A stretch of 31,165 nt of DNA, from positions 1 to 31,165 of the forward strand of contig JABFVJ010000390.1 in assembly GCA_013362835.1 (NCBI GenBank), read 5' to 3'. Below the pieces are notes generated by a model. That model saw only the letters and a list, made by a program, of their open reading frames with translations, was not told the DNA's origin and did no database searches. A program made the position numbers and the translations under genes. This stretch comes from Nonomuraea sp. (GTDB lineage Bacteria; Actinomycetota; Actinomycetes; Streptosporangiales; Streptosporangiaceae). Below, in pieces: positions 6,818 through 16,282 of this stretch; the stretch's first letter is position 1, and every line of letters begins with the position of its first letter.

Positions 6818-7921
6818 ATGAATATCGCGATTGTCGCTTCCGCCAAGGGTAACCAGCGCCACCGTATCCTCGCCGTCGCACGCGAGCTGGGGCGCGAGCA
6901 TCACGTCACCATCTACTCCCGTCGTGACGACGCCGAGGGCAAGCCCAAGACGCGGGTGGCCCCGGGGGTCATGCTGGAGCAGATCGACGTGGGCCCGGCC
7001 CAGGACTTGACGCCCGACGATGTCGTGCCGTACCTCAACGACGTGGGCGAGCATCTGATGAAGCGGTGGAACCACGAGCGCCCCGATGTGATCCACGCGC
7101 ATTCGTGGACCTGCGGGCTCGCCGCCGTGGCGGGCGCGAAGGGGCTGGACGTGCCCGTCACGCAGACCTTCCACATCGTCGACGCCGCGCACCAGAAGCT
7201 GGAGCGGGCGCTCGGCCGCCGGGCCAACGCGGTGATCGCCGGTTCGGGTGACGAGGAGTCGGCGCTGATCAGGCTGGGCGTGCCGCGCGGGAACATCGCG
7301 ATCGTGCCGTACGGGGTCGACACCGAACGGTTCCAGCGGCGCGGCGCCATCGCCACCAAGGGCATCCGCAGGCGGCTGCTGCACGTGGGTCCGCTGTCGC
7401 CGGAGCGCGGGGCGTACACGGCGGTGCGGGCGCTGCAGGGGCTCGGCGACGTGGAGCTGGTCATCGCGGGCGGCCCCGAGCCGGAGGACCTGAACGAGGA
7501 CCGCGACGCGCGCCGGCTGCGCGCCCTGGCCGACCAGCTCGGCGTCGGCGACCGGGTGACGCTGCTCGGGCACGTGAAGCGGGCCGCCGTGCCGAAGCTG
7601 ATGCGCAGCGCGGACGCCGTGATCTCGGTGCCGCGCGAGGCCGTGACGGGGATCGTCGCGCTGGAGGCCATGGCCTGCGGCGTCCCGGTGATCGCCTCGG
7701 CCGTGGGCGCCCACCTGGACTCCATCATCGACGGCGTGACCGGGCTGCTGGTGCCGCCGGACCGGCCGGCCCGCACCTCGCGCCTGGCCCGTGAACTTCT
7801 GTGCGACCCGACGCTGCGTACCGCGCTCGGGTACGCGGGCGCCGACCGCGCGCGCTCGCGCTACTCCTGGGAGCGGGTGAGCCAGGAGCTCGTCCGCGTC
7901 TACGAGGCGGCCTGCGCCTGA
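6818..7921 (+). CDS. GT4-family glycosyltransferase
   Basis: A 367-residue GT-B fold glycosyltransferase, likely cytosolic. The N-terminal half holds DVIHAHSWTCGLAA and the domain boundary IVPYGVDTERF; the C-terminal half has LLHVGPLSPERGAYTAVRAL, GHVKRAAVPKLMRSAD and LEAMACGVPVIAS. The usual GT4 E-x7-E motif is altered: in PREAVTGIVALE the first Glu is one residue too early, with Ala at the normal position. TGAGGTG upstream of ATG 6818 serves as ribosome site. The gene stands alone between two hairpin or promoter regions, under a possible stress promoter. Donor and acceptor sugars are unknown; trehalose, glycolipid or wall glycan roles are all possible. Confidence 0.88.
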   Translation: MNIAIVASAKGNQRHRILAVARELGREHHVTIYSRRDDAEGKPKTRVAPGVMLEQIDVGPAQDLTPDDVVPYLNDVGEHLMKRWNHERPDVIHAHSWTCGLAAVAGAKGLDVPVTQTFHIVDAAHQKLERALGRRANAVIAGSGDEESALIRLGVPRGNIAIVPYGVDTERFQRRGAIATKGIRRRLLHVGPLSPERGAYTAVRALQGLGDVELVIAGGPEPEDLNEDRDARRLRALADQLGVGDRVTLLGHVKRAAVPKLMRSADAVISVPREAVTGIVALEAMACGVPVIASAVGAHLDSIIDGVTGLLVPPDRPARTSRLARELLCDPTLRTALGYAGADRARSRYSWERVSQELVRVYEAACA

Positions 7922-7931
7922 GGCGGAACAC

Positions 7932-7963
7932 CACGAGCGGGCGGTGGCAGCCGCCCGCTCGTG
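7932..7963 (+). terminator. Strong hairpin after the glycosyltransferase gene
   Basis: A perfect 13-bp stem CACGAGCGGGCGG (7932-7944) / CCGCCCGCTCGTG (7951-7963) with a 6-base loop starts 10 bases after the stop codon. No T run follows, which is common for actinobacterial terminators. Confidence 0.65.
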
Positions 7964-8002
7964 CCATGTCCGGACGGGATCAGGTGTGCCAGTGTGGCCT
8001 TC

Positions 8003-9417
<1,415 letters not shown>

Positions 9418-9430
9418 CATCTTTGCTTCG

Positions 9431-10156
9431 ATGGTCCGCATGTCTACTCGCGGTTCGATCCTGGCGGCGGCGGCGATCGTCACGGCCCTCGCCCTCCCCC
9501 AGAGCGCACAGGCGGAGACGTCGAGGTGGGGCGCGCCCGTCCTCGTCGAGAACTTCAACGGCTCCTCGGTCGGCACGAGCAGGTGGATGGTCTACCACTC
9601 GCCGGACGCGGAGCGTAACCCGCGTACCGGGAAGGCCGCGACGGTCGCGAACGGGATGCTGCGCCTCAAGGGCGGCAGGTACGGCGGCAAGGACCTGTCC
9701 GGCGGCGTGGCGACGAAGCTCGCCCAGCGGTACGGCAGGTGGGAGGTCAGGTTCAGGGCGGAGGCGGGCAACGGGTACACGCCGGTGGCGCTGCTGTGGC
9801 CGACCGCCCAGGGCGAGGGCGACGGCTACGCCGAGGTCGACTTCGCCGAGATCGTCGACCCCAGGCGGCAGGGCGGCGGGATCTTCGTGCACGGCGGTCG
9901 CGGAAGGGCGCAGCGGCAGCTGCGGGCCGACTTCACCCGCTGGCACACGGTCGCGGTCGACTGGCTGCCGGGCAGGCTGACGTTCTGGCTGGACGGCAGG
10001 AAGGTGTGGGACTACCGCGGCCCGTACGTGCCGGACGGGAAGATGGGCCTCGCGCTGCAGAACGACGTGGTGTGCGAGCCGCGCTGCCGCGACTCCTCCA
10101 CTCCGGCGACCGTGTCCATGTACGTGGACTGGGTGAAGGTCTACCGCCTCTCCTGA
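9431..10156 (+). CDS. Secreted glycoside hydrolase family 16-like protein
   Basis: A 241-residue exported protein. The signal peptide spans about residues 4-28, with cleavage after AQA and before ETSRWG. The concanavalin-like fold is indicated by VLVENFNG, W.VY, RYGRWEVRFR and DWVKVYRL at the end. The GH16 active-site motif E-x-D-x-x-E is present as EVDFAE (Glu135, Asp137, Glu140), with the first Glu as nucleophile and the last as acid/base in the family. It probably hydrolyses a beta-1,3 or beta-1,4 glucan or galactan outside the cell. Start could be ATG 9431 or 9440; neither has a good ribosome site. Its 3' end overlaps the convergent PucR gene by 16 bases. Confidence 0.85.
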   Translation: MVRMSTRGSILAAAAIVTALALPQSAQAETSRWGAPVLVENFNGSSVGTSRWMVYHSPDAERNPRTGKAATVANGMLRLKGGRYGGKDLSGGVATKLAQRYGRWEVRFRAEAGNGYTPVALLWPTAQGEGDGYAEVDFAEIVDPRRQGGGIFVHGGRGRAQRQLRADFTRWHTVAVDWLPGRLTFWLDGRKVWDYRGPYVPDGKMGLALQNDVVCEPRCRDSSTPATVSMYVDWVKVYRLS

Positions 10157-11229
10157 GGCAGCAGCCTGGCCGCCTTCAGCCCGAGGTGCACGGTCAGCCG
10201 GTCGTCGCCGTCGGACAGGTCGCGGTGCAGGAGGCGTTCGGCCTTGCCGAGGCGGTAGTAGAGGGTCTGGCGGTGGATGCCGAGCTCGGCGGCCGTCTTC
10301 TGGGCGTGGCCGCCGAGGTCGAGGTAGACCTCCAGGGTCTGGGCCAGCTCGGCGTCGAGCGCGGCGGTCTCGGCGGCGAGCTCGCGCAGGTCGGAGCCGC
10401 CGAGCCGGGCCAGCAGCCGGTGCACCCCCAGGTCCTCCCAGCGGGCGATGGGGGCGTGGCGGGGGAAGTGCTCGGCGATGCGCAGCGCCTGGCGGGCCTC
10501 GCGCCAGCTCTGCCACGCCTCGCCGGGGTCGTTCCTGGGGGCGCCGATGCCGGCGGCGGTGCCGTACGCGCTCTGCAGGGTCTGGGCGACCTCGGCGGCC
10601 AGGTGGGCGGGGGTGAGCAGGGCGACGGGCGAGCCGGTGCGGGCGAGCACGCCGCGTGGCAGCGTCCAGAGGGCGGCCACGCGCTCGCTCGACTCGCGGA
10701 CGGCGACGGCGGCGACCGGGCCGGGGAGCTCGATGGAGGCGGCGGCGCGTTCCTCGGGGTCGGCGGAGAAGAGGGCGAGCAGGCCGCGCCCGAGGTCCTG
10801 GCGGCTCCTGGCCTCCTGGGCGAGCGCGGCGGCGGCCCTGGCGACCAGCGGCCGGACGCGGTGCAGCTCGTCGTCGGTGAGGGTGCCCGAGTCGAGCAGC
10901 CACAGGTAGCCGTAGGTGACCTCGGCGTGGCGCAGCGGCCAGCAGACGCGGGCCAGCACCTTGAGCTCGGCGTCGGCGGGGATCCTGACCGGGCCGTTCG
11001 CCCTGGCGATGCCGTAGCGTTCGAAGTAGTCGCGGACCTCCCCCGTGGCGCGCCGGCGCAGGATCGACTCCTGGCGGACCGTGTCGATGTCGCCGTGCTG
11101 GGCGCCGTAGGCGAGCAGGCGGAACGAGCGGTCCTCCAGCGTCGCGGACGCCCCGAGCGTGGCGGCGATCTCGTCGACGATTTCCTGGAGGTCTGAGGTG
11201 TTGTGCATTTGTATGACAGCCTGCCACAT
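10141..11229 (-). CDS. PucR-family transcriptional regulator, likely of proline catabolism
   Basis: A 362-residue protein with a variable N-terminal sensory part, a GGDEF-like middle region and the C-terminal PucR helix-turn-helix (LDLGGHAQKTAAELGIHRQTLYYRLGKAERLL). ATG 11229 is used; ATG 11208 is an alternative start and neither has a strong ribosome site. PucR-family activators control proline use in Bacillus (PutR) and are often beside put genes in actinobacteria. Here the gene is divergent from the proline dehydrogenase gene with 55 bases between, so a PutR-like role is likely. The symbol is withheld since the assignment rests on context. Confidence 0.88.
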   Translation of the reverse strand: MWQAVIQMHNTSDLQEIVDEIAATLGASATLEDRSFRLLAYGAQHGDIDTVRQESILRRRATGEVRDYFERYGIARANGPVRIPADAELKVLARVCWPLRHAEVTYGYLWLLDSGTLTDDELHRVRPLVARAAAALAQEARSRQDLGRGLLALFSADPEERAAASIELPGPVAAVAVRESSERVAALWTLPRGVLARTGSPVALLTPAHLAAEVAQTLQSAYGTAAGIGAPRNDPGEAWQSWREARQALRIAEHFPRHAPIARWEDLGVHRLLARLGGSDLRELAAETAALDAELAQTLEVYLDLGGHAQKTAAELGIHRQTLYYRLGKAERLLHRDLSDGDDRLTVHLGLKAARLLPQERR

Positions 11230-11284
11230 CGGTCGTTACGCGCGTTCATGGCCCCTTCTGACCTGCGGTTTTTAGACTTGAGGC
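11230..11284. promoter_or_regulatory. Divergent promoter region between pucR-type gene and put genes
   Basis: The 55-base gap must hold the promoters and operator of both the regulator and the proline genes. A TAGACT box (11273-11278) could be a -10 element for the put genes, which would make the transcript nearly leaderless. I see no clear dyad. Confidence 0.35.
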
Positions 11285-12202
11285 ATGTTGGGTCAAGTGC
11301 TCCTTGCCGCCTCCGGGAGCGGCGTCGTACGCCGCGCCGTGTCAGGCTTCCCGCTCACCCGCAAGGTGGTCGAGCGGTTCGTCGCGGGCGAAAGCGTCCA
11401 GGAGGCGCGGGACGCCATCGAACGGCTGCGCGACGCCAACCTGGCCGTGACCATCGACCACCTCGGCGAGGAGACGCGCGACGCGCGGGCCGCCGAGGAC
11501 GTCGCGGGGGCGTACGTGCGGCTGCTGGAGGCGCTGAAGCCGCTCCAGCTCGGACGCCGGGGCGAGGTGTCGGTGAAGCTGTCGGCGGTCGGGCAGCGGC
11601 TCGACGACGCGATGGCCCTGGAGCACGCCCGCGAGATCTGCGCCGCCGCCGCGGCCAACGGCTCCACGGTGACGCTCGACATGGAGGACCACACGACCGT
11701 CGACTCGACGCTCGGCATCCTGCGCAAGCTGCGCGAGGACCACCCCTCGACGGGCGTGGCGATCCAGGCGTACCTGTTCCGCAGCGAGGACGACTGCCGC
11801 GACCTGGCCCACGAGGGCTCCCGCGTACGGCTGGTCAAGGGCGCCTACCGCGAGCCCGCCTCGGTCGCCCACCAGGACAAGCAGGCCGTGGACAAGGCGT
11901 ACGTGCGATGCCTGCGCATCCTCATGGCGGGGAAGGGTTACCCCATGGTGGCGACGCACGACGACCGGCTGATCTCGATCACCGAGCTGCTCGCCGACCG
12001 CTTCGGGCGGACGCTCGGCGACCACGAGTTCCAGATGCTCTACGGAATCCGCACCGACCGGCAGGAGGCCCTGGCCGGGGCCGGTCACACGGTCCGCGTC
12101 TACGTGCCCTACGGCGACGACTGGTACGGCTACTTCATGCGCCGGCTGGCCGAGCGCCCCGCCAACGTCGCCTTCTTCCTTCGTGCCCTTGGGGGTAAGT
12201 AA
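11285..12202 (+). CDS. putB: Proline dehydrogenase (FAD-dependent)
   Basis: The 305-residue product has the length of the monofunctional actinobacterial/Bacillus enzymes. It oxidises L-proline to pyrroline-5-carboxylate with FAD, passing electrons to the membrane quinone pool. The TIM-barrel signature is clear: VTLDMEDHTTVD, AIQAYLFRSEDD, RVRLVKGAYREP and MVATHDDRLI, with the C-terminal substrate helix YGDDWYGYFMRRLAERPANV. GAGG lies directly before ATG 11285. The stop abuts the ATG of the P5C dehydrogenase gene, so the two are co-translated and act in sequence. Control by the divergent PucR-type protein is likely. Confidence 0.93.
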   Translation: MLGQVLLAASGSGVVRRAVSGFPLTRKVVERFVAGESVQEARDAIERLRDANLAVTIDHLGEETRDARAAEDVAGAYVRLLEALKPLQLGRRGEVSVKLSAVGQRLDDAMALEHAREICAAAAANGSTVTLDMEDHTTVDSTLGILRKLREDHPSTGVAIQAYLFRSEDDCRDLAHEGSRVRLVKGAYREPASVAHQDKQAVDKAYVRCLRILMAGKGYPMVATHDDRLISITELLADRFGRTLGDHEFQMLYGIRTDRQEALAGAGHTVRVYVPYGDDWYGYFMRRLAERPANVAFFLRALGGK

Positions 12203-13828
12203 ATGGATGCCATCAGCAACGTCCCCGTCCCCGCCAACGAGCGCATCCTCGGCTACGCGCCGGGCAGCGCCGAGCGTTCGGCACTGGAGGACCGCGTCAA
12301 GGAGCTGTCCGGCTCCTCCATCGACCTGACCATGACCATCGACGGCGAGCAGCGGCTCGGCGGCGGCGCGCCCATCGACGTGGTGCAGCCGCACAACCAT
12401 GCCTCCGTCCTGGGCCGTACCAACGACGCTACGGCCCGGGACGTGCAGGACGCGATCGACGCGGGCCTGCGCGCGGCGCCCGCCTGGCGGGCGCTGTCCT
12501 TCGACGAGCGGGCGGCGGTCTTCCTCAAGGCCGCCGACCTGCTGGCCGGCCCGTGGCGGCAGACGCTGAACGCCGCCACCGTGCTCGGGCAGTCGAAGTC
12601 GGCGCAGCAGGCGGAGATCGACTCGGCCTGCGAGCTGATCGACTTCCTGCGCTTCAACGTGGCCTACGCCCGTCAGCTCTACGCCGACCAGCCGATCTCG
12701 TCGCCCGGTGTGTGGAACAGGATGGAGTACCGGCCCCTTGAGGGGTTCGTGCTGGCGATCACGCCGTTCAACTTCACCGCCATCGCCGGAAATTTGCCGA
12801 CTTCTGCTGCTTTGATGGGGAATGTCGTCGTCTGGAAGCCGTCGCCGACGCAGCAGTTCGCGGCGCACTTCACGATGCGGCTGCTGGAGGCGGCGGGGCT
12901 GCCGCCCGGAGTGATCAACATGGTCACCGGCAACGGGCAGGCGATCTCCGAGGTCGCGCTCAGGCACCCGGCGCTGGCCGGCATCCACTTCACCGGCTCC
13001 ACGGCGACCTTCCAGCACCTGTGGGCGACCGTCGGCTCGAACATCGCCTCCTACCACGGCTACCCGCGTCTCGTCGGCGAGACCGGCGGCAAGGACTTCG
13101 TGCTGGCGCACCCGTCGGCCGACCCGGCCGTGCTCACGACCGCGCTGGTCAGGGGCGCGTTCGAGTACCAGGGGCAGAAGTGCTCGGCGGCCTCCCGCGC
13201 GTACGTGCCGCGTTCGGTGTGGAACCGGATGCGTGACGACTTCGTGGGCGTGGCCGAGTCGCTGACCGTGGGCGACGTGGGCGCGGACCTGTCGACGTTC
13301 ATGGGCGCGGTCATCGACGGGCGGGCCTTCGCCAAGCACAAGGAGGCCATCGACCGGGCGCGGGCGGCCTCGGACATCGACGTGCTCACCGGCTCCTACG
13401 ACGACTCCGTCGGCTACTTCGTCAAGCCGGCGATCCTGGAGTGCGCCGACCCGGCCGACGACATCTTCGTCAAGGAGTACTTCGGGCCGATCCTCGGCGT
13501 GCACGTCTACGAGGACCGCGACTTCGACACGGTGCTCGACCAGATGGAGGGCATCGCGCCGTACGCGCTGACCGGGTCGGTCATCGCCCAGGACCGGTAC
13601 GCCATCGCGGCGGCCTCGGAGCGGCTGCGCTTCGCGGCGGGCAACTTCTACGTCAACGACAAGCCGACGGGCGCGGTCGTGGGCCAGCAGCCGTTCGGCG
13701 GCGCGCGCGCCTCGGGCACCAACGACAAGGCCGGCTCGATCTTCAACCTGATCCGCTGGGTGAACGCCCGCACGATCAAGGAGACCTTCGTCCCGCCGAC
13801 CGACCACCGCTACCCGCACATGGGCTGA
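12203..13828 (+). CDS. pruA: L-glutamate gamma-semialdehyde (P5C) dehydrogenase
   Basis: A 541-residue NAD-dependent aldehyde dehydrogenase, full length for group PruA. Catalytic Cys327 lies in GQKCSAASR and Glu293 in VGETGGKDFV; the Rossmann region includes ITPFNFTAIAGNLP and HFTGSTATF. It converts glutamate semialdehyde to glutamate, completing proline degradation begun by the gene immediately upstream. ATG 12203 follows the previous stop with no gap and GGGGGTAA just before serves as ribosome site. A strong hairpin follows at 13842, closing the two-gene operon. Confidence 0.95.
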   Translation: MDAISNVPVPANERILGYAPGSAERSALEDRVKELSGSSIDLTMTIDGEQRLGGGAPIDVVQPHNHASVLGRTNDATARDVQDAIDAGLRAAPAWRALSFDERAAVFLKAADLLAGPWRQTLNAATVLGQSKSAQQAEIDSACELIDFLRFNVAYARQLYADQPISSPGVWNRMEYRPLEGFVLAITPFNFTAIAGNLPTSAALMGNVVVWKPSPTQQFAAHFTMRLLEAAGLPPGVINMVTGNGQAISEVALRHPALAGIHFTGSTATFQHLWATVGSNIASYHGYPRLVGETGGKDFVLAHPSADPAVLTTALVRGAFEYQGQKCSAASRAYVPRSVWNRMRDDFVGVAESLTVGDVGADLSTFMGAVIDGRAFAKHKEAIDRARAASDIDVLTGSYDDSVGYFVKPAILECADPADDIFVKEYFGPILGVHVYEDRDFDTVLDQMEGIAPYALTGSVIAQDRYAIAAASERLRFAAGNFYVNDKPTGAVVGQQPFGGARASGTNDKAGSIFNLIRWVNARTIKETFVPPTDHRYPHMG

Positions 13829-13841
13829 ACGCCCTCTTCGA

Positions 13842-13875
13842 GCAACGGCCGGCGCCCTCAGGCGCCGGCCGTTGC
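13842..13875 (+). terminator. Hairpin terminator of the proline operon
   Basis: A perfect 15-bp stem GCAACGGCCGGCGCC (13842-13856) / GGCGCCGGCCGTTGC (13861-13875) with a CTCA loop lies 13 bases after the pruA stop. It is followed by CAATT rather than a T run. Confidence 0.78.
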
Positions 13876-13922
13876 CAATTCCCGTCAGCACCGGTCCCCC
13901 CACGCCGGTACGGGGGCATGAC

Positions 13923-13938
13923 CGCCACGGGCGTGGCG
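13923..13938. promoter_or_regulatory. Inverted repeat upstream of the GlxA-type regulator
   Basis: CGCCAC (13923-13928) and GTGGCG (13933-13938) flank GGGC, forming a 16-base dyad 57 bases before ATG 13995. It may be an autoregulatory site, but AraC-type proteins often use direct repeats, so this is uncertain. Confidence 0.3.
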
Positions 13939-13994
13939 TAATGAGCAATGTTCGTGTCGTTGACGCCATTCCGGGGCCGGAGCAGCATGGAAGC

Positions 13995-14957
13995 ATGCAG
14001 CGGCGCGTCGTGATCGTCGTCTTCCCCGGCTTCCAGCTTCTGGACATGGCCGGGCCCGCCGACGTGTTCTCGACCGCCGACCTGTTCGCCCGGGGGCGCG
14101 GTTACCGGGTCGAGGTGGTCGCCGTACGGGCCGGGGTCGTGCGGGCACAGAACGGGATCACGGTCGTCGCCGGGGCGCTCGGCGAGGTGGCGGGGGCCGT
14201 CGACACGCTGCTCGTCGCCGGCGGGCTGTCGGTGCCCGAGCAGGTGGAGGATCGCGAGCTCGTCGCCGCCATCGGCCGGGTCGCCCCTCGGGCGGGGCGG
14301 GTGGCGTCCGTCTGCAACGGGGCGTTCCTCCTGGCCGAGGCCGGGCTGCTCGACCGCAAGAGGGCCACCACGCACTGGCTGGCCGCCGAGGACCTGCGCC
14401 GGCGCTACGCGGAGGTGGAGGTCGATCCCGACCCGCTCTACATCGAGGACGGCGACGTGTGGACCTCGGCAGGCGTGCTGTCCGGCGTGGACCTCGCGCT
14501 CGCCCTCGTGGCCAGGGACCACGGCCACGCGCTGGCCCGCGACGTGGCCCGCAGCCTCGTCGTCTACCTGCACAGGCCGGGCGGGCAGAGCCAGTTCAGC
14601 ACGCCGATGCGGGCGATGACGCCGCGCAGCCTGCCGCTCAGGGAGCTGCAGGGCTACATCGACGCCAACCCGGCCGAGGACCTGAGCGTGCCCGCGCTCG
14701 CCCGGCGCGTCGGCATGAGCGAGCGCCACTTCTCCCGCGTCTTCACCGAGCAGACCGGCCTCCCGCCCGGCCGGTACGTCGAACGCAGCCGCGCCGACGC
14801 CGCCCGGCGCCTCCTGGAGATCACCGGGCACCCGCTGGAGACGGTGGCCAGGGAGTCGGGGCTCGGCACGCCGGAGACCCTGTACCGCGTCTTCCGCCGC
14901 CACTGGCGGATCTCGCCCGGCGAGCACCGCCGCAGATTCCAAGCCAAGGAGAAGTGA
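13995..14957 (+). CDS. GlxA-type transcriptional regulator (DJ-1/PfpI domain plus AraC HTH)
   Basis: A 320-residue protein. Residues 1-190 are a DJ-1/PfpI-like class I glutamine amidotransferase fold (VVIVVFPGFQLLDMAGPADVF, LLVAGG) with elbow VCNGAFLLAEAG holding Cys107 and a downstream ATTHW; residues about 215-315 carry two AraC helix-turn-helix units (LSVPALARRVGMSERHFSRVF and PLETVARESGLGTPETLYRVF). The frame is open upstream, but ATG 13995 with GGAAGC before it begins the conserved domain. It is followed after four bases by a DJ-1/PfpI enzyme gene that it probably controls; this pairing is frequent in actinobacteria. The ligand is unknown. Confidence 0.92.
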   Translation: MQRRVVIVVFPGFQLLDMAGPADVFSTADLFARGRGYRVEVVAVRAGVVRAQNGITVVAGALGEVAGAVDTLLVAGGLSVPEQVEDRELVAAIGRVAPRAGRVASVCNGAFLLAEAGLLDRKRATTHWLAAEDLRRRYAEVEVDPDPLYIEDGDVWTSAGVLSGVDLALALVARDHGHALARDVARSLVVYLHRPGGQSQFSTPMRAMTPRSLPLRELQGYIDANPAEDLSVPALARRVGMSERHFSRVFTEQTGLPPGRYVERSRADAARRLLEITGHPLETVARESGLGTPETLYRVFRRHWRISPGEHRRRFQAKEK

Positions 14958-14961
14958 CATC

Positions 14962-15585
14962 ATGCACGTGGCCATCCCCCTCTACCCCCGTTTCACGGCC
15001 CTGGACGCGGTCGGCCCCTACACCGTGCTGGCCTTCGCGCCCGGCGTCACGGTGACGTTCGTGGCCGGGGAGGCGGGGCCGGTGCTCGACGACCGGGGCA
15101 GCCTGTCGATCGCCGCCACGGCCTCGTACGCCGACGTGCCGCGTCCCGACGTGGTCATCGTGCCCGGCGGTCCCGGCACCCTCGAAGCCCTGTCCGACGA
15201 GGCGTTGCTGGGGTGGCTGCGCGAGGCCCACGAGCACACGCGGTGGACGACGTCGGTGTGCAGCGGCTCGTACCTGCTCGGGGCCGCGGGGCTGCTCACG
15301 GGGCTGAGGGCGACGACGCACTGGGGCTTCCTGGACGGCCTGCCGAGCTTCGGCGCGGAGCCGGTGAGCGAGCGCGTGGTCGTCGAGGGCAAGGTCGTCA
15401 CGGCGGCCGGGGTGTCGGCCGGGATCGACATGGCCCTGATGTTGCTGGCCCGGACGAACGACGTGGAGACGGCGCAGGCGGTGCAGCTCGCGATCGAGTA
15501 CGACCCGCGGCCGCCGTTCGACGCCGGCTCCCCCGCCACGGCGCCCGAGGGCACGGCCGAACGCGCCATGAGCCTCATCGTCTGA
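14962..15585 (+). CDS. DJ-1/PfpI family protein, isonitrile hydratase-like
   Basis: A 207-residue stand-alone DJ-1/PfpI fold. Asp15 (FTALDAVGPY), Cys100 in the nucleophile elbow TSVCSGSYLLGAAGLL, and Ser101 match the positions of Asp17, Cys101 and Thr102 of Pseudomonas isonitrile hydratase InhA, as I recall them; the ATTHW segment is also typical. Isonitrile hydratases convert isonitriles to N-formamides. Other members are glyoxalases, proteases or of unknown role, so the substrate is open. AAGGAG at the end of the upstream regulator gene provides the ribosome site, four bases separate the genes, and the two share the Cys-containing domain, suggesting duplication within one operon. Confidence 0.88.
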   Translation: MHVAIPLYPRFTALDAVGPYTVLAFAPGVTVTFVAGEAGPVLDDRGSLSIAATASYADVPRPDVVIVPGGPGTLEALSDEALLGWLREAHEHTRWTTSVCSGSYLLGAAGLLTGLRATTHWGFLDGLPSFGAEPVSERVVVEGKVVTAAGVSAGIDMALMLLARTNDVETAQAVQLAIEYDPRPPFDAGSPATAPEGTAERAMSLIV

Positions 15586-15592
15586 CCTCGAC

Positions 15593-15630
15593 GCGGCGCG
15601 CCCCTCCGGATCGACGGCGGGGCGCGCCGC
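15593..15630. terminator. Bidirectional hairpin terminator
   Basis: A perfect 12-bp stem GCGGCGCGCCCC (15593-15604) / GGGGCGCGCCGC (15619-15630) with a 14-base loop sits between the convergent ends of the DJ-1/PfpI gene (15585) and the ArsR-like gene (15636). It can act in both directions. Confidence 0.72.
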
Positions 15631-15635
15631 GCCGG

Positions 15636-16217
15636 TCAGGAACCCGCGCCGAGCGGCAGGACGTCGAAGTGCACGACGACGTGGTCGGCGCCGGGCGCGC
15701 CGTCCCTGCCGTCGGACAGCGTCCGGTAGCGCTCCAGGACCTCCATCACCTGGTCACGCAGGTCGGACGTCTCCGACGGGGTGAGCCGCAGCGAGCGGCG
15801 GCCGAACACGCTCGCCTCCACCCACTCCTCCGGCGCCGTCGCGGACGCCTCCCGCCATCGGGCCAGCTCGTCGCCGCGCTGCCGGAGCAGGTCGTCCATC
15901 AGGAACTCCAGCGCGCTCGCTCTCTCGGGGTCGTCCTCGGCGGTGCCGTAGCCGAAGCCGCCGGGCGTGACGCGCCAGTACTTCTCCTTGCCGCGCCCCA
16001 GCTCGGGCGCGGTCTCGATCATGCCGTGCCGGGCCAGCTCCCTCAGGTGGTAGCTCGTGGCCCCGGTGTTCTGCCCGAGCAGGCCCGCGAGGCCCGTGGC
16101 CGTGGCCGGGCCGTGCTCGTCGAGCAGCGCGTAGATACGCAGCCGCAGCGGGTGCGCGAACGACTTCAACGCGTTCGCGTCGAGGGTCCGCGCGGAGAAG
16201 CTCTTGCCATCGCTCAC
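15636..16217 (-). CDS. ArsR-like winged-helix transcriptional regulator
   Basis: A 193-residue protein with an N-terminal winged helix at about residues 12-85 (LKSFAHPLRLRIYALLDEHGPATATGLAGLLGQNTGATSYHLRELARHGMI) and a C-terminal helical region that may bind a ligand or form the dimer. No metal-binding Cys motif is seen. The only start is GTG 16217, with no good ribosome site; it is directly at the edge of a 36-base dyad. The gene is divergent from an MFS transporter, the usual partner of this type, so it most likely represses the transporter and itself by binding that dyad. The inducer is unknown. Confidence 0.9.
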   Translation of the reverse strand: MSDGKSFSARTLDANALKSFAHPLRLRIYALLDEHGPATATGLAGLLGQNTGATSYHLRELARHGMIETAPELGRGKEKYWRVTPGGFGYGTAEDDPERASALEFLMDDLLRQRGDELARWREASATAPEEWVEASVFGRRSLRLTPSETSDLRDQVMEVLERYRTLSDGRDGAPGADHVVVHFDVLPLGAGS

Positions 16218-16253
16218 TGTGCAAGCCTATCTTTGCAAAGGAATCCATGCACA
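16218..16253. promoter_or_regulatory. Nested dyad operator between regulator and MFS gene
   Basis: A perfect 10-base palindrome CTTTGCAAAG (16231-16240) is flanked by TGTGCA (16218-16223) and TGCACA (16248-16253), each seven bases away. Both dyads share one centre at 16235.5. The A/T content is higher than the surroundings. It covers the regulator's ribosome-binding region and lies 30 bases before the transporter start, the place expected for an ArsR-like operator. Confidence 0.65.
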
Positions 16254-16282
16254 CTTTTCCTTACACACTATCGGAGTGAGCC

